From: Thalassotalea sp. ND16A
GTDB lineage: Bacteria > Pseudomonadota > Gammaproteobacteria > Enterobacterales > Alteromonadaceae
Direction: 5' to 3'
DNA length: 64,000 nt
Assembly: GCF_000764205.1 (NCBI RefSeq)
Contig: NZ_JQDZ01000068.1
Coordinates: 186,001 to 250,000, forward strand
A model generated the notes under the pieces. That model saw nothing but the letters and a program-made list of their open reading frames with translations. It ran no database searches and was not told where the DNA came from. Below, one piece after another: positions 29,449-39,594 of the stretch; within the stretch, counting starts at the first letter, position 1; every line of letters starts with the position of its first letter. Both the position numbers and the translations under genes were made by a program.

Positions 29449-30069
29449 ATGAAGATGTCTGAATTTACTAGTATTGAACAACGCGTTAGTTACGGCGTAG
29501 GCCGCCAATTAGGTGAGCAATTACGTAACAACCCATTTAAAGATTTTGAAGTTACTGCAGTACAAGCCGGTTTAGCCGATGCTTTAGCAGACGCAGCTAG
29601 CCAGGTTAGCCAGGAAGACTTACAAGAAGCTTTCTCTGTAGTTTCACAAAAATTACAAGCACAAGAAGCTGAACATGCGAAAGAAGCTTCAGCAGCTGGT
29701 GAAGCATATTTAGCTGAAAATGCTAAACGTGAAGAGATCACTGTGACTGAATCAGGTCTTCAATTTGAAGTACTTGTTGAAGGCGACGGCGAGAAACCAA
29801 CGGCAGAAAGTACAGTACGTACTCATTACCACGGTACTTTTACTGACGGCAAAGTGTTTGACAGTTCTTATGATCGTGGTCAACCTGCTGAATTCCCAGT
29901 TGGTGGCGTTATCGCAGGTTGGACTGAAGCATTACAAATGATGGCTGTTGGTTCAAAGTGGCGTTTACACGTACCATACAACTTAGCGTACGGTGAGCGT
30001 GGCTCACAGGGTGCAATCCCTCCGTATGCAACATTAGTATTTGATGTAGAGCTATTAGCTATCATCTAG
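29449..30069 (+). CDS. fklB: FKBP-type peptidyl-prolyl cis-trans isomerase FklB (FKBP22)
   Basis: 206 residues, equal to the E. coli protein. An N-terminal dimerisation domain (about 1-95) opens with RVSYGVGRQLGEQL and has an Ala/Glu-rich helix. The C-terminal FKBP domain (about 110-206) has VRTHYHGTFTDGKVFDSSYDRG (split as VRTHYHGTF and GKVFDSSYD), PVGGVIAGWTEALQMM and IPPYATLVFDVELL, the active-site set. It lacks a signal peptide and so is cytoplasmic. The start could be the ATG at 29449 or at 29455. Confidence 0.94.
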   Translation: MKMSEFTSIEQRVSYGVGRQLGEQLRNNPFKDFEVTAVQAGLADALADAASQVSQEDLQEAFSVVSQKLQAQEAEHAKEASAAGEAYLAENAKREEITVTESGLQFEVLVEGDGEKPTAESTVRTHYHGTFTDGKVFDSSYDRGQPAEFPVGGVIAGWTEALQMMAVGSKWRLHVPYNLAYGERGSQGAIPPYATLVFDVELLAII

Positions 30070-30080
30070 TATTTTTGAAA

Positions 30081-30103
30081 AGCCGGGTATTCCCGGCTTT
30101 TTT
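30081..30103 (+). terminator. Rho-independent terminator of fklB
   Basis: Stem AGCCGGG / CCCGGCT with loop TATT, preceded by A and followed by T runs. Confidence 0.93.
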
Positions 30104-30111
30104 GTAAATAA

Positions 30112-30249
30112 GGTACAGGGTACAAGGTACAAGGTACAAGGTACAAGCAGATTGTCTATTAACGAATAGATGGTTTAATTTTTCGTCGTCAGAGTTGTAA
30201 AAATATCTGATAACATAAAATATGCAACTCGTACCTTGTACCTCGTACC
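30112..30249. repeat. Heptamer-flanked element between fklB and dapB
   Basis: Five GGTACAA-type units (30112-30146), then GCAGATTG and a core of about 80 bp containing ATAACATAAAATATGCAA. It closes with TCGTACC, TTGTACC and TCGTACC (30229-30249), the complement of the opening array. The core resembles the minus-strand core at 26262 in its ATAACATAAAAT part. Confidence 0.85.
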
Positions 30250-30324
30250 TTTAAACACTTTTGAAATGACGACTGTTAAGTCGGTATTGCAAAAATGTTT
30301 AACTAATTACAGAGAACAAAAACA

Positions 30325-31125
30325 ATGACAAAAGTTGCCATATTAGGCTGTGGTGGTCGTATGGGCCGTAACTTATTACAAGCGGCATTAGAGCACGACA
30401 GTATTGAACTTGTGGGTGGTTTTGTCCGCGAATCTTCCAGTTTAAACGGCGTCGACGCCGGTGAACTTTGTGGCCTTGGGCAAAAAGGTTGTCTCGTTAC
30501 CGCGAATTTAGATGATTTGCTTAGCGCCGATGTGTTTATTGATTTTACTTCCATTGAGTCAACCAAAGCGCACGTTGCCTGGTGTAACCGCAATAATAAA
30601 GCCATCGTCATTGGTACCACCGGGTTTAACGATGATGAAGTCGCTGAACTGCAGCAACTTGGTGCCGCTATCCCGGTGGTCTTAGCACCAAATACCAGCG
30701 TCGGGGTGAATTTATTATTTAAACTGTTGGAAATCACCGCAAAGGCCATTGGCAATGACACCGACATAGAAATTTTTGAAGCGCACCATCGCTTCAAGAA
30801 AGATGCGCCATCGGGCACGGCAATGAAAATGGGCCAGGTGATTGCCGATACGTTAAATCGCGACTTAAACAAAGTGGCGGTATATGGTCGTGAAGGGATA
30901 ACCGAAGAACGCAGTAAAGACACCATAGGGTTTGCCACCGTACGCGCCGGCGATATTATTGGTGAGCATACCGCGTTTTTTGCCGATCTTGGTGAACGTT
31001 TAGAAATTACCCATAAAGCCACCTCGAGAATGACTTTTGCTTTGGGCGCAATGCGCGCCGCAAGCTGGCTTAAAAAAGCACCAAAAGGATTTTATGACAT
31101 GCAAGATGTGCTTGGATTGAAATAG
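30325..31125 (+). CDS. dapB: 4-hydroxy-tetrahydrodipicolinate reductase
   Basis: NAD(P)H-dependent step of lysine and meso-diaminopimelate synthesis. 266 residues. Rossmann loop [13 protein letters not shown] (about 6-18), IGTTGFND, and the catalytic/substrate motif [15 protein letters not shown] with His and Lys. C-terminal [12 protein letters not shown] completes the fold. First gene of the conserved dapB-carA-carB-greA block; a 217-bp gap to carA suggests a separate promoter. Confidence 0.97.
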   Translation: MTKVAILGCGGRMGRNLLQAALEHDSIELVGGFVRESSSLNGVDAGELCGLGQKGCLVTANLDDLLSADVFIDFTSIESTKAHVAWCNRNNKAIVIGTTGFNDDEVAELQQLGAAIPVVLAPNTSVGVNLLFKLLEITAKAIGNDTDIEIFEAHHRFKKDAPSGTAMKMGQVIADTLNRDLNKVAVYGREGITEERSKDTIGFATVRAGDIIGEHTAFFADLGERLEITHKATSRMTFALGAMRAASWLKKAPKGFYDMQDVLGLK

Positions 31126-31341
31126 ATAAGTGTTGGTTTTAACTGCTTAATCCTATTTTTACCATTAATTGCAGTTAAGTTATAAAAATCTTTTAAATTG
31201 TTATGGACGAAATGCTCTGTAACACGTAAAATACGCGGAATTTGCCAAAAATACAGTTTTGGCACTTAAATCACATAATAATGGCTAATGGTTCGTTGCT
31301 TTCGCATTAACTCTTAGTACTTATTGATACTTTTATAGATT

Positions 31342-32487
31342 ATGGAGGTTAAATTGACTAAATCTGCCATCTTGGTACTGGAAGACGGTACTATTTTTAA
31401 AGGCACTGCAATTGGCGCAGAAGGTGTATCTGTTGGTGAGGTGGTATTTAATACCGCAATGACTGGCTACCAGGAAATATTAACAGACCCATCTTATGCG
31501 GAACAAATAGTCACTTTGACTTACCCACATATCGGTAACACCGGTACTAATACGGAAGATGCTGAATCTGCTAACGTTTGGGCGAAAGGCCTGATCATTC
31601 GCGATTTACCCTTACTTGCCAGTAATTTCCGTAACGAACAAAGCTTAAGCGAATACTTAGTTGCCAATAACATTTTAGGCATTAGCGACATTGATACCCG
31701 TAAGCTCACTCGTATTCTACGCGAAAAAGGTGCGCAAAACGGTTGTATCATTGCCGGCGAAAACCTAAGCGAAGAAGATGCATTAGCACAAGCAAAAAAC
31801 TTCCCAGGCTTAAAAGGCATGGATTTAGCGAAAGTGGTTTCTACTAAAGAAGTATACACTTGGACGGAAGGCAGCTGGCAGCTAGGTAAAGGCCATGTAA
31901 CCCCGGATCAATTCCCACACCACGTAGTGGCTTATGATTTTGGTGCCAAACGCAACATCTTACGCATGTTAGCAGACCGTGGCTGTAAATTAACGGTTGT
32001 GCCAGCACAAACGCCAGCAAGCGAAGTGTTAGCGTTAAATCCAGACGGTATTTTCTTATCAAATGGCCCGGGCGATCCAGAGCCATGTGATTATGCCATT
32101 GCCGCAATTAAAGAATTTTTAGCAACAGATATTCCAGTATTTGGTATCTGTTTAGGTCACCAGTTACTTGGTTTGGCCAGTGGCGCACAAACCATTAAGA
32201 TGAAATTCGGCCATCATGGGGCGAACCATCCGGTGAAAGATATTGAACGTGATGTTGTGATGATCACCTCGCAAAACCACGGTTTTGCGGTTGATGAAAG
32301 CAACTTGCCGGCAAACTTAACGGCAACGCATAAATCATTGTTTGATGGTTCATTACAAGGTATTCATCGTACAGATAAGCCAGCGTTTAGCTTCCAGGGT
32401 CACCCTGAAGCAAGCCCAGGTCCACACGATGCCGCACCGTTGTTTAATCATTTTATTGATTTAATTAACGCCCGCAAAGCCCAATAA
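31342..32487 (+). CDS. carA: Carbamoyl-phosphate synthase small subunit
   Basis: Glutamine amidotransferase subunit that supplies ammonia to CarB for arginine and pyrimidine synthesis. 381 residues. N-terminal domain with [16 protein letters not shown]. The C-terminal class I amidotransferase has catalytic Cys in [13 protein letters not shown] and His/Glu in [16 protein letters not shown] lies just upstream of the start. It is followed by carB after 22 nt. No ArgR or PurR site was recognised upstream. Confidence 0.98.
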   Translation: MEVKLTKSAILVLEDGTIFKGTAIGAEGVSVGEVVFNTAMTGYQEILTDPSYAEQIVTLTYPHIGNTGTNTEDAESANVWAKGLIIRDLPLLASNFRNEQSLSEYLVANNILGISDIDTRKLTRILREKGAQNGCIIAGENLSEEDALAQAKNFPGLKGMDLAKVVSTKEVYTWTEGSWQLGKGHVTPDQFPHHVVAYDFGAKRNILRMLADRGCKLTVVPAQTPASEVLALNPDGIFLSNGPGDPEPCDYAIAAIKEFLATDIPVFGICLGHQLLGLASGAQTIKMKFGHHGANHPVKDIERDVVMITSQNHGFAVDESNLPANLTATHKSLFDGSLQGIHRTDKPAFSFQGHPEASPGPHDAAPLFNHFIDLINARKAQ

Positions 32488-32509
32488 CTGAATAGATAGA
32501 GTAGAAATA

Positions 32510-35500
32510 ATGCCAAAACGTACTGACATAAAAAGTATTCTTATATTAGGTGCCGGACCAATTGTGATTGGCCAGGCCTGTGAGTTTGACTATTCAGGTG
32601 CACAAGCGTGTAAAGCGCTGCGCGAAGAAGGTTACCGAGTAATCTTAGTGAACTCTAACCCTGCGACCATCATGACCGATCCGGAAATGGCCGATGCCAC
32701 TTACATCGAGCCAATCCACTGGGAAGTGGTGCGCAACATCATTGAAAAAGAACGCCCGGATGCGGTATTACCCACCATGGGTGGCCAAACGGCACTAAAC
32801 TGTGCACTTGAGCTTGAAGCCAAAGGTGTACTGGCCGAATTTAACGTAGAAATGATTGGCGCAACCGCCGACGCTATCGATAAAGCCGAAGACCGTAGCC
32901 GTTTCGATGTGGCAATGAAGAGCATTGGTTTAGACACGCCACGTGCCAAAATTGTACACAGCATGGATGAAGCAATTGCCGCTTCTGAATTCTTAGGTTT
33001 CCCATGTATCATTCGCCCATCTTTTACCATGGGTGGCACCGGTGGCGGTATCGCTTATAACCGTGAAGAATTTGAAACCATCTGTACTCGTGGTTTAGAT
33101 TTATCACCAACCAGCGAATTATTGATCGATGAATCATTAATCGGTTGGAAAGAATACGAGATGGAAGTGGTTCGTGACAAAAACGACAACTGTATCATCA
33201 TCTGTTCGATTGAAAACTTTGACCCGATGGGCATTCACACCGGTGATTCAATCACCGTTGCTCCGGCGCAAACATTAACCGATAAAGAATACCAAATCAT
33301 GCGTAACGCCTCAGTTGCGGTATTGCGTGAAATTGGCGTAGAAACGGGTGGCTCAAACGTACAGTTTGGTATTTGTCCAGATACTGGCCGTATGGTGATC
33401 ATTGAGATGAACCCGCGTGTTTCACGCTCATCAGCATTGGCGTCAAAAGCAACCGGTTTCCCGATTGCAAAAATCGCCGCCAAGTTAGCGGTTGGTTATA
33501 CCCTTGATGAATTATCAAACGATATCACTGGTGGCGCAACGCCAGCTTCGTTCGAACCGACTATCGATTACGTTGTGACAAAAATTCCTCGTTTTAACTT
33601 CGAGAAATTTGCCGGCGCCGAAGACCGTTTAACCACGCAAATGAAGTCGGTTGGTGAAGTAATGGCGATTGGCCGTAACCAACAAGAATCATTACAAAAA
33701 GCATTACGTGGCCTGGAAGTTGGCATGAACGGCTTCGACTCTATTGTTGATGTTACTAAGCCGGGCGCAAAAACCAAAATCATGCACGAGTTGCAAGAAG
33801 CTGGCTGCGACCGTATCTGGTACGTAGCCGACGGTTTCCGTTTAGGCTTAACGGTTGATGATATCTTCCGCTTAACCAAAATTGACCGCTGGTTCCTGAT
33901 ACAAATTGAAGACATCATCAAGCAAGAACAAAACGTCTCTGCCGGTGGTTTATCATGTTTAACGCCAGAGTACCTGCGCCAGTTGAAACGTAAAGGTTTC
34001 TCTGATCAACGTCTTGCCGATGTGATTGGGGTGAGCGAGTCTGAAATTCGTAAGAAACGCCACAACGCTGAAATCTTCCCGGTATACAAACGTGTGGATA
34101 CCTGTGCGGCAGAGTTTAGCTCTGACACCGCTTACATGTACTCAACGTATGACGAAGAGTGTGAAGCCAACCCAACGGATAATGACAAGATCATGATCAT
34201 TGGTGGCGGACCTAACCGTATCGGTCAAGGTATTGAATTTGATTACTGTTGTGTTCACGCTGCCCTGGCTTTACGCGAAGACGGTTATGAAACCATCATG
34301 GTTAACTGTAACCCAGAAACGGTTTCTACCGATTACGACACGTCTGATAGATTATACTTTGAACCAGTAACGTTTGAAGACGTATTAGAAATTGTAAGAG
34401 TTGAAAAACCTAAAGGCGTTATCGTCCAATACGGTGGTCAAACACCACTTAAATTAGCCCGTGCGTTAGAAGCCGCTGGCGTACCTATTATTGGTACCTC
34501 ACCAGATGCAATCGACAGAGCCGAAGACAGAGAGCGTTTCCAACAAGCGGTTGACCGTTTAGGGTTATTGCAGCCAGAAAACGCAACGGTAACGTCATTA
34601 GAAGAAGCGATGGCGAAAGCAGAAGCCATTGGCTTCCCATTAGTCGTACGTCCATCGTATGTACTCGGTGGCCGAGCAATGGAAATTGTTTACGACTTAG
34701 ACGATTTACGTCGTTACATGACCGAAGCGGTAAGTGTATCGAACGATTCACCGGTACTTCTCGATTTATTCCTGGACGATGCCATCGAAGTCGACATTGA
34801 TGTGATTTGTGACGGCACCGACGTAGTTGTTGGCGGTATTATGCAGCACATCGAGCAAGCTGGTGTTCACTCTGGTGATTCAGCCTGTTCACTACCTTGT
34901 TATAGTTTAAGCCAGGAAGTTCAAGACGTAATGCGTGACCAAGTAACCAAACTTGCGTTCGAATTAGGTGTTGTTGGCTTAATGAATACCCAAATGGCCG
35001 TAAAAGGTGGTGAAGTTTACTTAATCGAAGTGAACCCGCGTGCTGCTCGTACGGTACCCTTTGTGTCAAAAGCGACCAGTGTGCCACTAGCGAAAGTTGC
35101 GGCACGTGTAATGGCTGGTACGTCATTGAAAGAGCAGGGCATCACCACAGAAGTTATTCCTGATTATTTCTCAGTGAAAGAAGTGGTAATTCCATTTAAC
35201 AAGTTCCACGGCTCTGACCCATTAATTGGCCCTGAAATGCGCTCAACCGGCGAAGTGATGGGTACCGGTGACACTTTTGAAGAAGCTTATGCTAAAGCGA
35301 ACTTAGGTGCCGGCGTGTCATTGCCGAAAACCGGTCGTGCGTTAATCTCGGTACGTAACTCTGATAAAGAACGTGTGGTCGAATTAGCCCGTCAATTAAT
35401 TGACTTAGGCTTTAAGGTTGATGCCACGCACGGCACTGCGGTGATTTTAGGCGAAGCAGACTTGCCAGTACGTTTGGTAAACAAAGTTCACGAAGGTCGT

Positions 35501-35728
35501 CCACACATTGTCGATAGAATTAAAAATGGTGAGTACAGTTACATTATTAACACCACCGAAGGTCGCAAAGCGATTGAAGATTCTAAACAAATTCGTGGCG
35601 CGGCATTACGTTACAAAGCGAACTACACCACGACACTAAATGCAGGATTTGCGGCTTGTATGGCGCATTCTGCCGATGACAGAACAACCGTAACGTCTAT
35701 CCAAGAATTACATAAAAGGTGTCAATAA
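32510..35728 (+). CDS. carB: Carbamoyl-phosphate synthase large subunit
   Basis: Makes carbamoyl phosphate from bicarbonate, ammonia and two ATP. 1072 residues with the internal duplication: two ATP-grasp halves (about 1-400 and 550-935). Each begins with a nucleotide-binding loop ([19 protein letters not shown] and [19 protein letters not shown]) and contains [11 protein letters not shown] or [11 protein letters not shown]. An oligomerisation region separates them and a C-terminal allosteric MGS-like domain ends the protein. The stop overlaps the greA start (TAATG). Confidence 0.98.
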   Translation: MPKRTDIKSILILGAGPIVIGQACEFDYSGAQACKALREEGYRVILVNSNPATIMTDPEMADATYIEPIHWEVVRNIIEKERPDAVLPTMGGQTALNCALELEAKGVLAEFNVEMIGATADAIDKAEDRSRFDVAMKSIGLDTPRAKIVHSMDEAIAASEFLGFPCIIRPSFTMGGTGGGIAYNREEFETICTRGLDLSPTSELLIDESLIGWKEYEMEVVRDKNDNCIIICSIENFDPMGIHTGDSITVAPAQTLTDKEYQIMRNASVAVLREIGVETGGSNVQFGICPDTGRMVIIEMNPRVSRSSALASKATGFPIAKIAAKLAVGYTLDELSNDITGGATPASFEPTIDYVVTKIPRFNFEKFAGAEDRLTTQMKSVGEVMAIGRNQQESLQKALRGLEVGMNGFDSIVDVTKPGAKTKIMHELQEAGCDRIWYVADGFRLGLTVDDIFRLTKIDRWFLIQIEDIIKQEQNVSAGGLSCLTPEYLRQLKRKGFSDQRLADVIGVSESEIRKKRHNAEIFPVYKRVDTCAAEFSSDTAYMYSTYDEECEANPTDNDKIMIIGGGPNRIGQGIEFDYCCVHAALALREDGYETIMVNCNPETVSTDYDTSDRLYFEPVTFEDVLEIVRVEKPKGVIVQYGGQTPLKLARALEAAGVPIIGTSPDAIDRAEDRERFQQAVDRLGLLQPENATVTSLEEAMAKAEAIGFPLVVRPSYVLGGRAMEIVYDLDDLRRYMTEAVSVSNDSPVLLDLFLDDAIEVDIDVICDGTDVVVGGIMQHIEQAGVHSGDSACSLPCYSLSQEVQDVMRDQVTKLAFELGVVGLMNTQMAVKGGEVYLIEVNPRAARTVPFVSKATSVPLAKVAARVMAGTSLKEQGITTEVIPDYFSVKEVVIPFNKFHGSDPLIGPEMRSTGEVMGTGDTFEEAYAKANLGAGVSLPKTGRALISVRNSDKERVVELARQLIDLGFKVDATHGTAVILGEADLPVRLVNKVHEGRPHIVDRIKNGEYSYIINTTEGRKAIEDSKQIRGAALRYKANYTTTLNAGFAACMAHSADDRTTVTSIQELHKRCQ

Positions 35729-36204
35729 TGAGTCAGTATCCGATGACTGTTCAAGGCGCCGATGCGTTACGTGAAGAGTTAGTGTATTTAAAGCAAACCA
35801 AACGTCCAGAAATTGTCGCATCCATTGCCGAAGCACGTGAGCACGGCGATTTGAAAGAAAACGCGGAATATCATGCCGCTCGTGAAGAGCAAGGGTTTTG
35901 TGAAGGCCGTATTCAAGATATCGAAGGCAAGTTAGGTAACGCCCAGGTTATTGATGTCACTAAGATTCCAAATACTCACAAAGTGATTTTTGGTGTTACG
36001 GTAACGCTGCTTAACATTGATACTGACGTGGAAGTGACTTACCAAATTGTTGGTGACGATGAAGCGGATATTAAAAATAACCGCATCAGCGTTAATTCAC
36101 CAATCGCCAGAGGCTTAATTGGTAAAACCGTGGACTCAGAAGTGGAAGTAAAAACGCCTGGTGGCGTGGTTGAATACGAAATCATCTCGGTTGAACATAA
36201 ATAA
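35728..36204 (+). CDS. greA: Transcription elongation factor GreA
   Basis: Binds the RNA polymerase secondary channel and stimulates transcript cleavage to rescue backtracked complexes. 158 residues from the ATG at 35728, which overlaps the carB stop by one base; an in-frame GTG nine bases earlier is unlikely. Coiled-coil with the acidic tip [20 protein letters not shown] (about 38-57) and a C-terminal FKBP-like domain with [11 protein letters not shown]. Translationally coupled to carB and followed by a terminator. Confidence 0.98.
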   Translation: MSQYPMTVQGADALREELVYLKQTKRPEIVASIAEAREHGDLKENAEYHAAREEQGFCEGRIQDIEGKLGNAQVIDVTKIPNTHKVIFGVTVTLLNIDTDVEVTYQIVGDDEADIKNNRISVNSPIARGLIGKTVDSEVEVKTPGGVVEYEIISVEHK

Positions 36205-36223
36205 ATCGAAACGATTAAAAACT

Positions 36224-36251
36224 AAAAAAACCTGCAATTGCAGGTTTTTTT
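36224..36251 (+). terminator. Rho-independent terminator of the carAB-greA operon
   Basis: Perfectly symmetric A7-CCTGCAATTGCAGG-T7 stem. The A and T runs on both sides allow use in both directions. Confidence 0.93.
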
Positions 36252-36262
36252 GTATTTATAAT

Positions 36263-36394
36263 CTAGCTGCGGGCTAAAAAAAGCAACGAGCTACGGGCAG
36301 CATGTTTGACTTCAGCGACAATGGTGTGAAATTAATAGTGACTTTTAGTTCACGCGGACTGCTAGTTGCTAGTTGCTATTTGCCAGTAGCCAGT
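36263..36394. repeat. Heptamer-type element with TGCTAGT units, between greA and yhbY
   Basis: Opens CTAGCTGCGGGCTA and CGAGCTACGGGCAG, has a core of about 55 bp unlike the other copies, and closes with five 7-bp units: TGCTAGT, TGCTAGT, TGCTATT, TGCCAGT and AGCCAGT (36360-36394). The yhbY stop codon follows 2 nt later. Confidence 0.75.
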
Positions 36395-36396
36395 AG

Positions 36397-36693
36397 TTAA
36401 ATTTTTGGAATGGTAATTTTCTTGTCGTCTGATTGACGGAAAATAACTAACGTTTTACCTATGGTTTGCACTTTAATTGAGTTAGTTTCTCGAACAATCG
36501 CATCAACAATAAGCTGTTTCACTTCTTTGTCGTCGGTAGGAATTTTTACTTTAATTAATTCGTGATGACCAAGGGCATAATCAATTTCTGCAACAACGGC
36601 CTCGGTAAGACCATTATTACCTAACATTACCACTGGTTTTAACGAGTGCGCGACACCTTTTAGGTGCTGTATTTGCTTTTTAGATAGATTCAT
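36397..36693 (-). CDS. yhbY: Ribosome assembly RNA-binding protein YhbY
   Basis: 98-residue CRM-domain protein that associates with pre-50S ribosomal particles. The N-terminal signature [20 protein letters not shown] leads into the RNA-contact loop [15 protein letters not shown], followed by HELIKVKIP. Length matches the family. Divergent from rlmE, the usual arrangement beside greA in Gammaproteobacteria. Confidence 0.96.
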   Translation of the reverse strand: MNLSKKQIQHLKGVAHSLKPVVMLGNNGLTEAVVAEIDYALGHHELIKVKIPTDDKEVKQLIVDAIVRETNSIKVQTIGKTLVIFRQSDDKKITIPKI

Positions 36694-36776
36694 TTAAAAA
36701 ATTTCGGTTAAGTGACTTGAATTACCTACATTTTAACGCCATCTTGTCATTATTACTAATTTATCTCAGTTATTTT

Positions 36777-37412
36777 ATGTCTAAACCGAATAAATCCAGA
36801 ACCGTTAGCTCACAGCGTTGGATGAAAGAGCACTTCGACGATGAATATGTTAAAAAAGCGCAAAAGCTAGGTTTACGCTCGCGTGCGGTATTTAAAATTG
36901 AAGAAATTAACAATAAAGACAAGCTCATTAAAAAAGGCATGAATGTTGTCGATTTGGGTGCCGCCCCTGGTGGCTGGTCTGAATACGCCGTAAAGGTGTT
37001 AGGGGATAGTGGCCAGGTTATTGCCTGTGACATTTTACCGATGGAGTCGTTGCCCGGCGTTGCCTTTTTACAAGGGGATTTTCGTGAAGATGCGGTACTA
37101 GATGCCTTGTTAAGCAAAATTGATGGTCGCAACGTCGATGTAGTAATGTCGGATATGGCGCAAAATTTTAGTGGTAATGAAACAACCGATCAGGCAAAAA
37201 ACATGTATTTAGTCGAACTCGCGTTAGACATGTGTCATCAAGTGTTGAAGAAAAATGGTAGCTTTGTCGTCAAAGTTTTTCAGGGCGCAGGGTTTGAACA
37301 ATACATGAAAGATGTAAAAGCATGTTTCAATGTGGTCAGAACCCGCAAGCCAGAGTCATCTCGAGCACGATCTAGAGAGGTGTATATAGTGGCGACGGGT
37401 TACAAACTGTAG
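36777..37412 (+). CDS. rlmE: 23S rRNA (uridine-2552-2'-O)-methyltransferase RlmE
   Basis: Methylates U2552 of 23S rRNA late in 50S assembly. 211 residues from the ATG at 36777 ([18 protein letters not shown]), preferred to an upstream in-frame ATG because the extra residues are hydrophobic and absent from the family. S-adenosylmethionine loop [25 protein letters not shown] with the catalytic Asp, and [10 protein letters not shown] with the catalytic Lys. Followed by ftsH as in E. coli. Confidence 0.96.
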   Translation: MSKPNKSRTVSSQRWMKEHFDDEYVKKAQKLGLRSRAVFKIEEINNKDKLIKKGMNVVDLGAAPGGWSEYAVKVLGDSGQVIACDILPMESLPGVAFLQGDFREDAVLDALLSKIDGRNVDVVMSDMAQNFSGNETTDQAKNMYLVELALDMCHQVLKKNGSFVVKVFQGAGFEQYMKDVKACFNVVRTRKPESSRARSREVYIVATGYKL

Positions 37413-37515
37413 TAGAGTTAGGTAATAAAATCTTTATAATAACGGTCATTATAATTATGTTGTAAAACATGCATTATAAATCATCGCAGAATTATTTTAA
37501 CAAGAGGTCCTCAAG

Positions 37516-39432
37516 TTGAGTGATATGGTAAAAAATCTTATTTTATGGTTAGTGATAGCCATTGTTTTAATGTCGGTATTCCAAAGTTTTACCCCAGGTA
37601 ATACGGCGGATGCGAAAGTCGATTACACCAAATTTATTAATGAAATCCATCAAGGGCAAATTAGTGAAGTCAGAATCGAATCCAATGGTGTCATTAACGG
37701 TACCAAGAGCAATGGTCAAACATTTACCACGTTAATACCTACTGCTTATGATAAAGATTTACTAAGCGATTTAATTGCCAACAACGTAAAAGTTGAAGGT
37801 GTGCCACCAGAAGAGCCGAGCCTGTTAGCCAGCATCTTTGTTAACTGGTTCCCGATGTTACTGCTTATTGGTATTTGGATATTCTTCATGCGCCAAATGC
37901 AAGGCGGTGGCGGTAAGGGCGCAATGAGCTTTGGTAAAAGCAAGGCGCGTTTGTTATCGGATGACCAAATTAAAACTACCTTTGCCGATGTTGCCGGTTG
38001 TGATGAAGCCAAAGAAGAAGTGGCCGAATTGGTTGATTATTTGCGTGACCCGTCAAAATTCCAAAAATTGGGTGGTCGTATCCCATCAGGTATTTTAATG
38101 GTTGGCCAACCCGGTACTGGTAAAACCTTATTGGCAAAAGCCATTGCCGGCGAAGCCAAAGTACCATTTTTTGCCATTTCGGGTTCCGATTTTGTTGAAA
38201 TGTTCGTCGGTGTTGGTGCATCACGGGTCCGTGACATGTTTGAACAAGCGAAAAAATCAGCGCCATGTATCATTTTTATTGATGAAATCGATGCCGTAGG
38301 TCGCCAACGTGGTGCCGGTTTAGGTGGTGGTCATGATGAGCGTGAACAAACATTGAACCAAATGCTGGTTGAAATGGATGGTTTTGAAGGTAATGAAGGC
38401 GTAATTGTTATTGCTGCCACTAACCGTCCAGACGTATTAGATCCGGCGTTACTTCGTCCTGGTCGTTTTGACCGTCAGGTAACCGTTGGTTTACCAGATA
38501 TTCGTGGTCGCGAACAAATTTTAAAAGTGCATATGCGCAAAGTCCCTCTAGGGGATGATGTAGATGCGGCAGTAATTGCCCGCGGTACGCCAGGCTTCTC
38601 AGGTGCTGATCTTGCTAACTTAGTTAACGAAGCGGCATTATTTGCGGCCCGTACTTCTCGTCGCGTAGTCTCTATGGTGGAATTTGATAAAGCCAAAGAT
38701 AAAATCATGATGGGTGCCGAACGTCGCTCTATGGTGATGAGCGAAGAAGAAAAAGAAATGACGGCATACCATGAAGCCGGCCATGCGATTGTTGGTCGAC
38801 TAGTGCCAGAACATGATCCGGTTTATAAAGTCAGTATCATTCCTCGTGGTCGTGCGCTGGGTGTTACTATGTACTTGCCTGAAAAAGACAGAGTAAGTCA
38901 TTCTAAATTGCATCTTGAAAGTATGATCTCATCTTTATACGGAGGCCGTATTGCGGAAGAAGTCATCTACGGCAGTGAGCGAGTGTCTACCGGTGCGTCA
39001 AACGATATTGAACGTGCTACTGAAATTGCCCGTAAAATGGTAACCCAATGGGGCTTGTCAGAAAAAATGGGCCCTATGCTTTACGCCGAAGAAGAAGGCG
39101 AAGTATTCTTAGGTAGAAGTGCCGCCCAGCATAAACATATGTCGGATGACACCGCCAAAGAAATTGATGATGAAGTTCGTACCTTTATTGAACGCAATTA
39201 TAAGCGTGCCGAAGATATCTTAAAAACCAATATGGATATCTTGCATTCAATGAAAGATGCGCTAATGACTTATGAGACTATCGATCAATGGCAAATTGAT
39301 GACTTGATGGCCCGTACCACGGTACGTGCACCAAAAGGTTACGGTGATGAAGGCTCGTCTGGTACACCACCAGCAAACACTTCAGCGCCTAAACCTGATG
39401 TTACTAAGCCTGCTGATGAATCAACAAGTTAG
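37516..39432 (+). CDS. ftsH: ATP-dependent zinc metalloprotease FtsH
   Basis: Hexameric inner-membrane AAA protease that degrades membrane and regulatory proteins. 638 residues. Two membrane segments (about 7-25 and 103-123) enclose a periplasmic domain. The AAA module follows with Walker A GQPGTGKT (197-204) and Walker [13 protein letters not shown]. The zinc protease site is HEAGH (419-423). The TTG at 37516 has AGAGG about 9 nt upstream, whereas the in-frame ATG at 37525 is 18 nt away, so the TTG is the likelier start. Confidence 0.97.
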   Translation: MSDMVKNLILWLVIAIVLMSVFQSFTPGNTADAKVDYTKFINEIHQGQISEVRIESNGVINGTKSNGQTFTTLIPTAYDKDLLSDLIANNVKVEGVPPEEPSLLASIFVNWFPMLLLIGIWIFFMRQMQGGGGKGAMSFGKSKARLLSDDQIKTTFADVAGCDEAKEEVAELVDYLRDPSKFQKLGGRIPSGILMVGQPGTGKTLLAKAIAGEAKVPFFAISGSDFVEMFVGVGASRVRDMFEQAKKSAPCIIFIDEIDAVGRQRGAGLGGGHDEREQTLNQMLVEMDGFEGNEGVIVIAATNRPDVLDPALLRPGRFDRQVTVGLPDIRGREQILKVHMRKVPLGDDVDAAVIARGTPGFSGADLANLVNEAALFAARTSRRVVSMVEFDKAKDKIMMGAERRSMVMSEEEKEMTAYHEAGHAIVGRLVPEHDPVYKVSIIPRGRALGVTMYLPEKDRVSHSKLHLESMISSLYGGRIAEEVIYGSERVSTGASNDIERATEIARKMVTQWGLSEKMGPMLYAEEEGEVFLGRSAAQHKHMSDDTAKEIDDEVRTFIERNYKRAEDILKTNMDILHSMKDALMTYETIDQWQIDDLMARTTVRAPKGYGDEGSSGTPPANTSAPKPDVTKPADESTS

Positions 39433-39474
39433 TTCTTAATTAATAGTTAGTAATTAGTTATTAACCATTTAGAT

Positions 39475-39513
39475 AAAAAGTCCCAGACCGCAAGGTTTGG
39501 GACTTTTTTTTTT
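39475..39513 (+). terminator. Rho-independent terminator of ftsH
   Basis: Stem AGTCCCAGACC / GGTTTGGGACT (one G:T pair) with loop GCAA, followed by ten T. It isolates ftsH from the next genes. Confidence 0.95.
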
Positions 39514-39594
39514 AATACCAAGGATGAAATTGAATATCTTTACTATATTTATTGATTAAATTGTTAATGTTTTTATAAAAAAGGCAGGGATTGG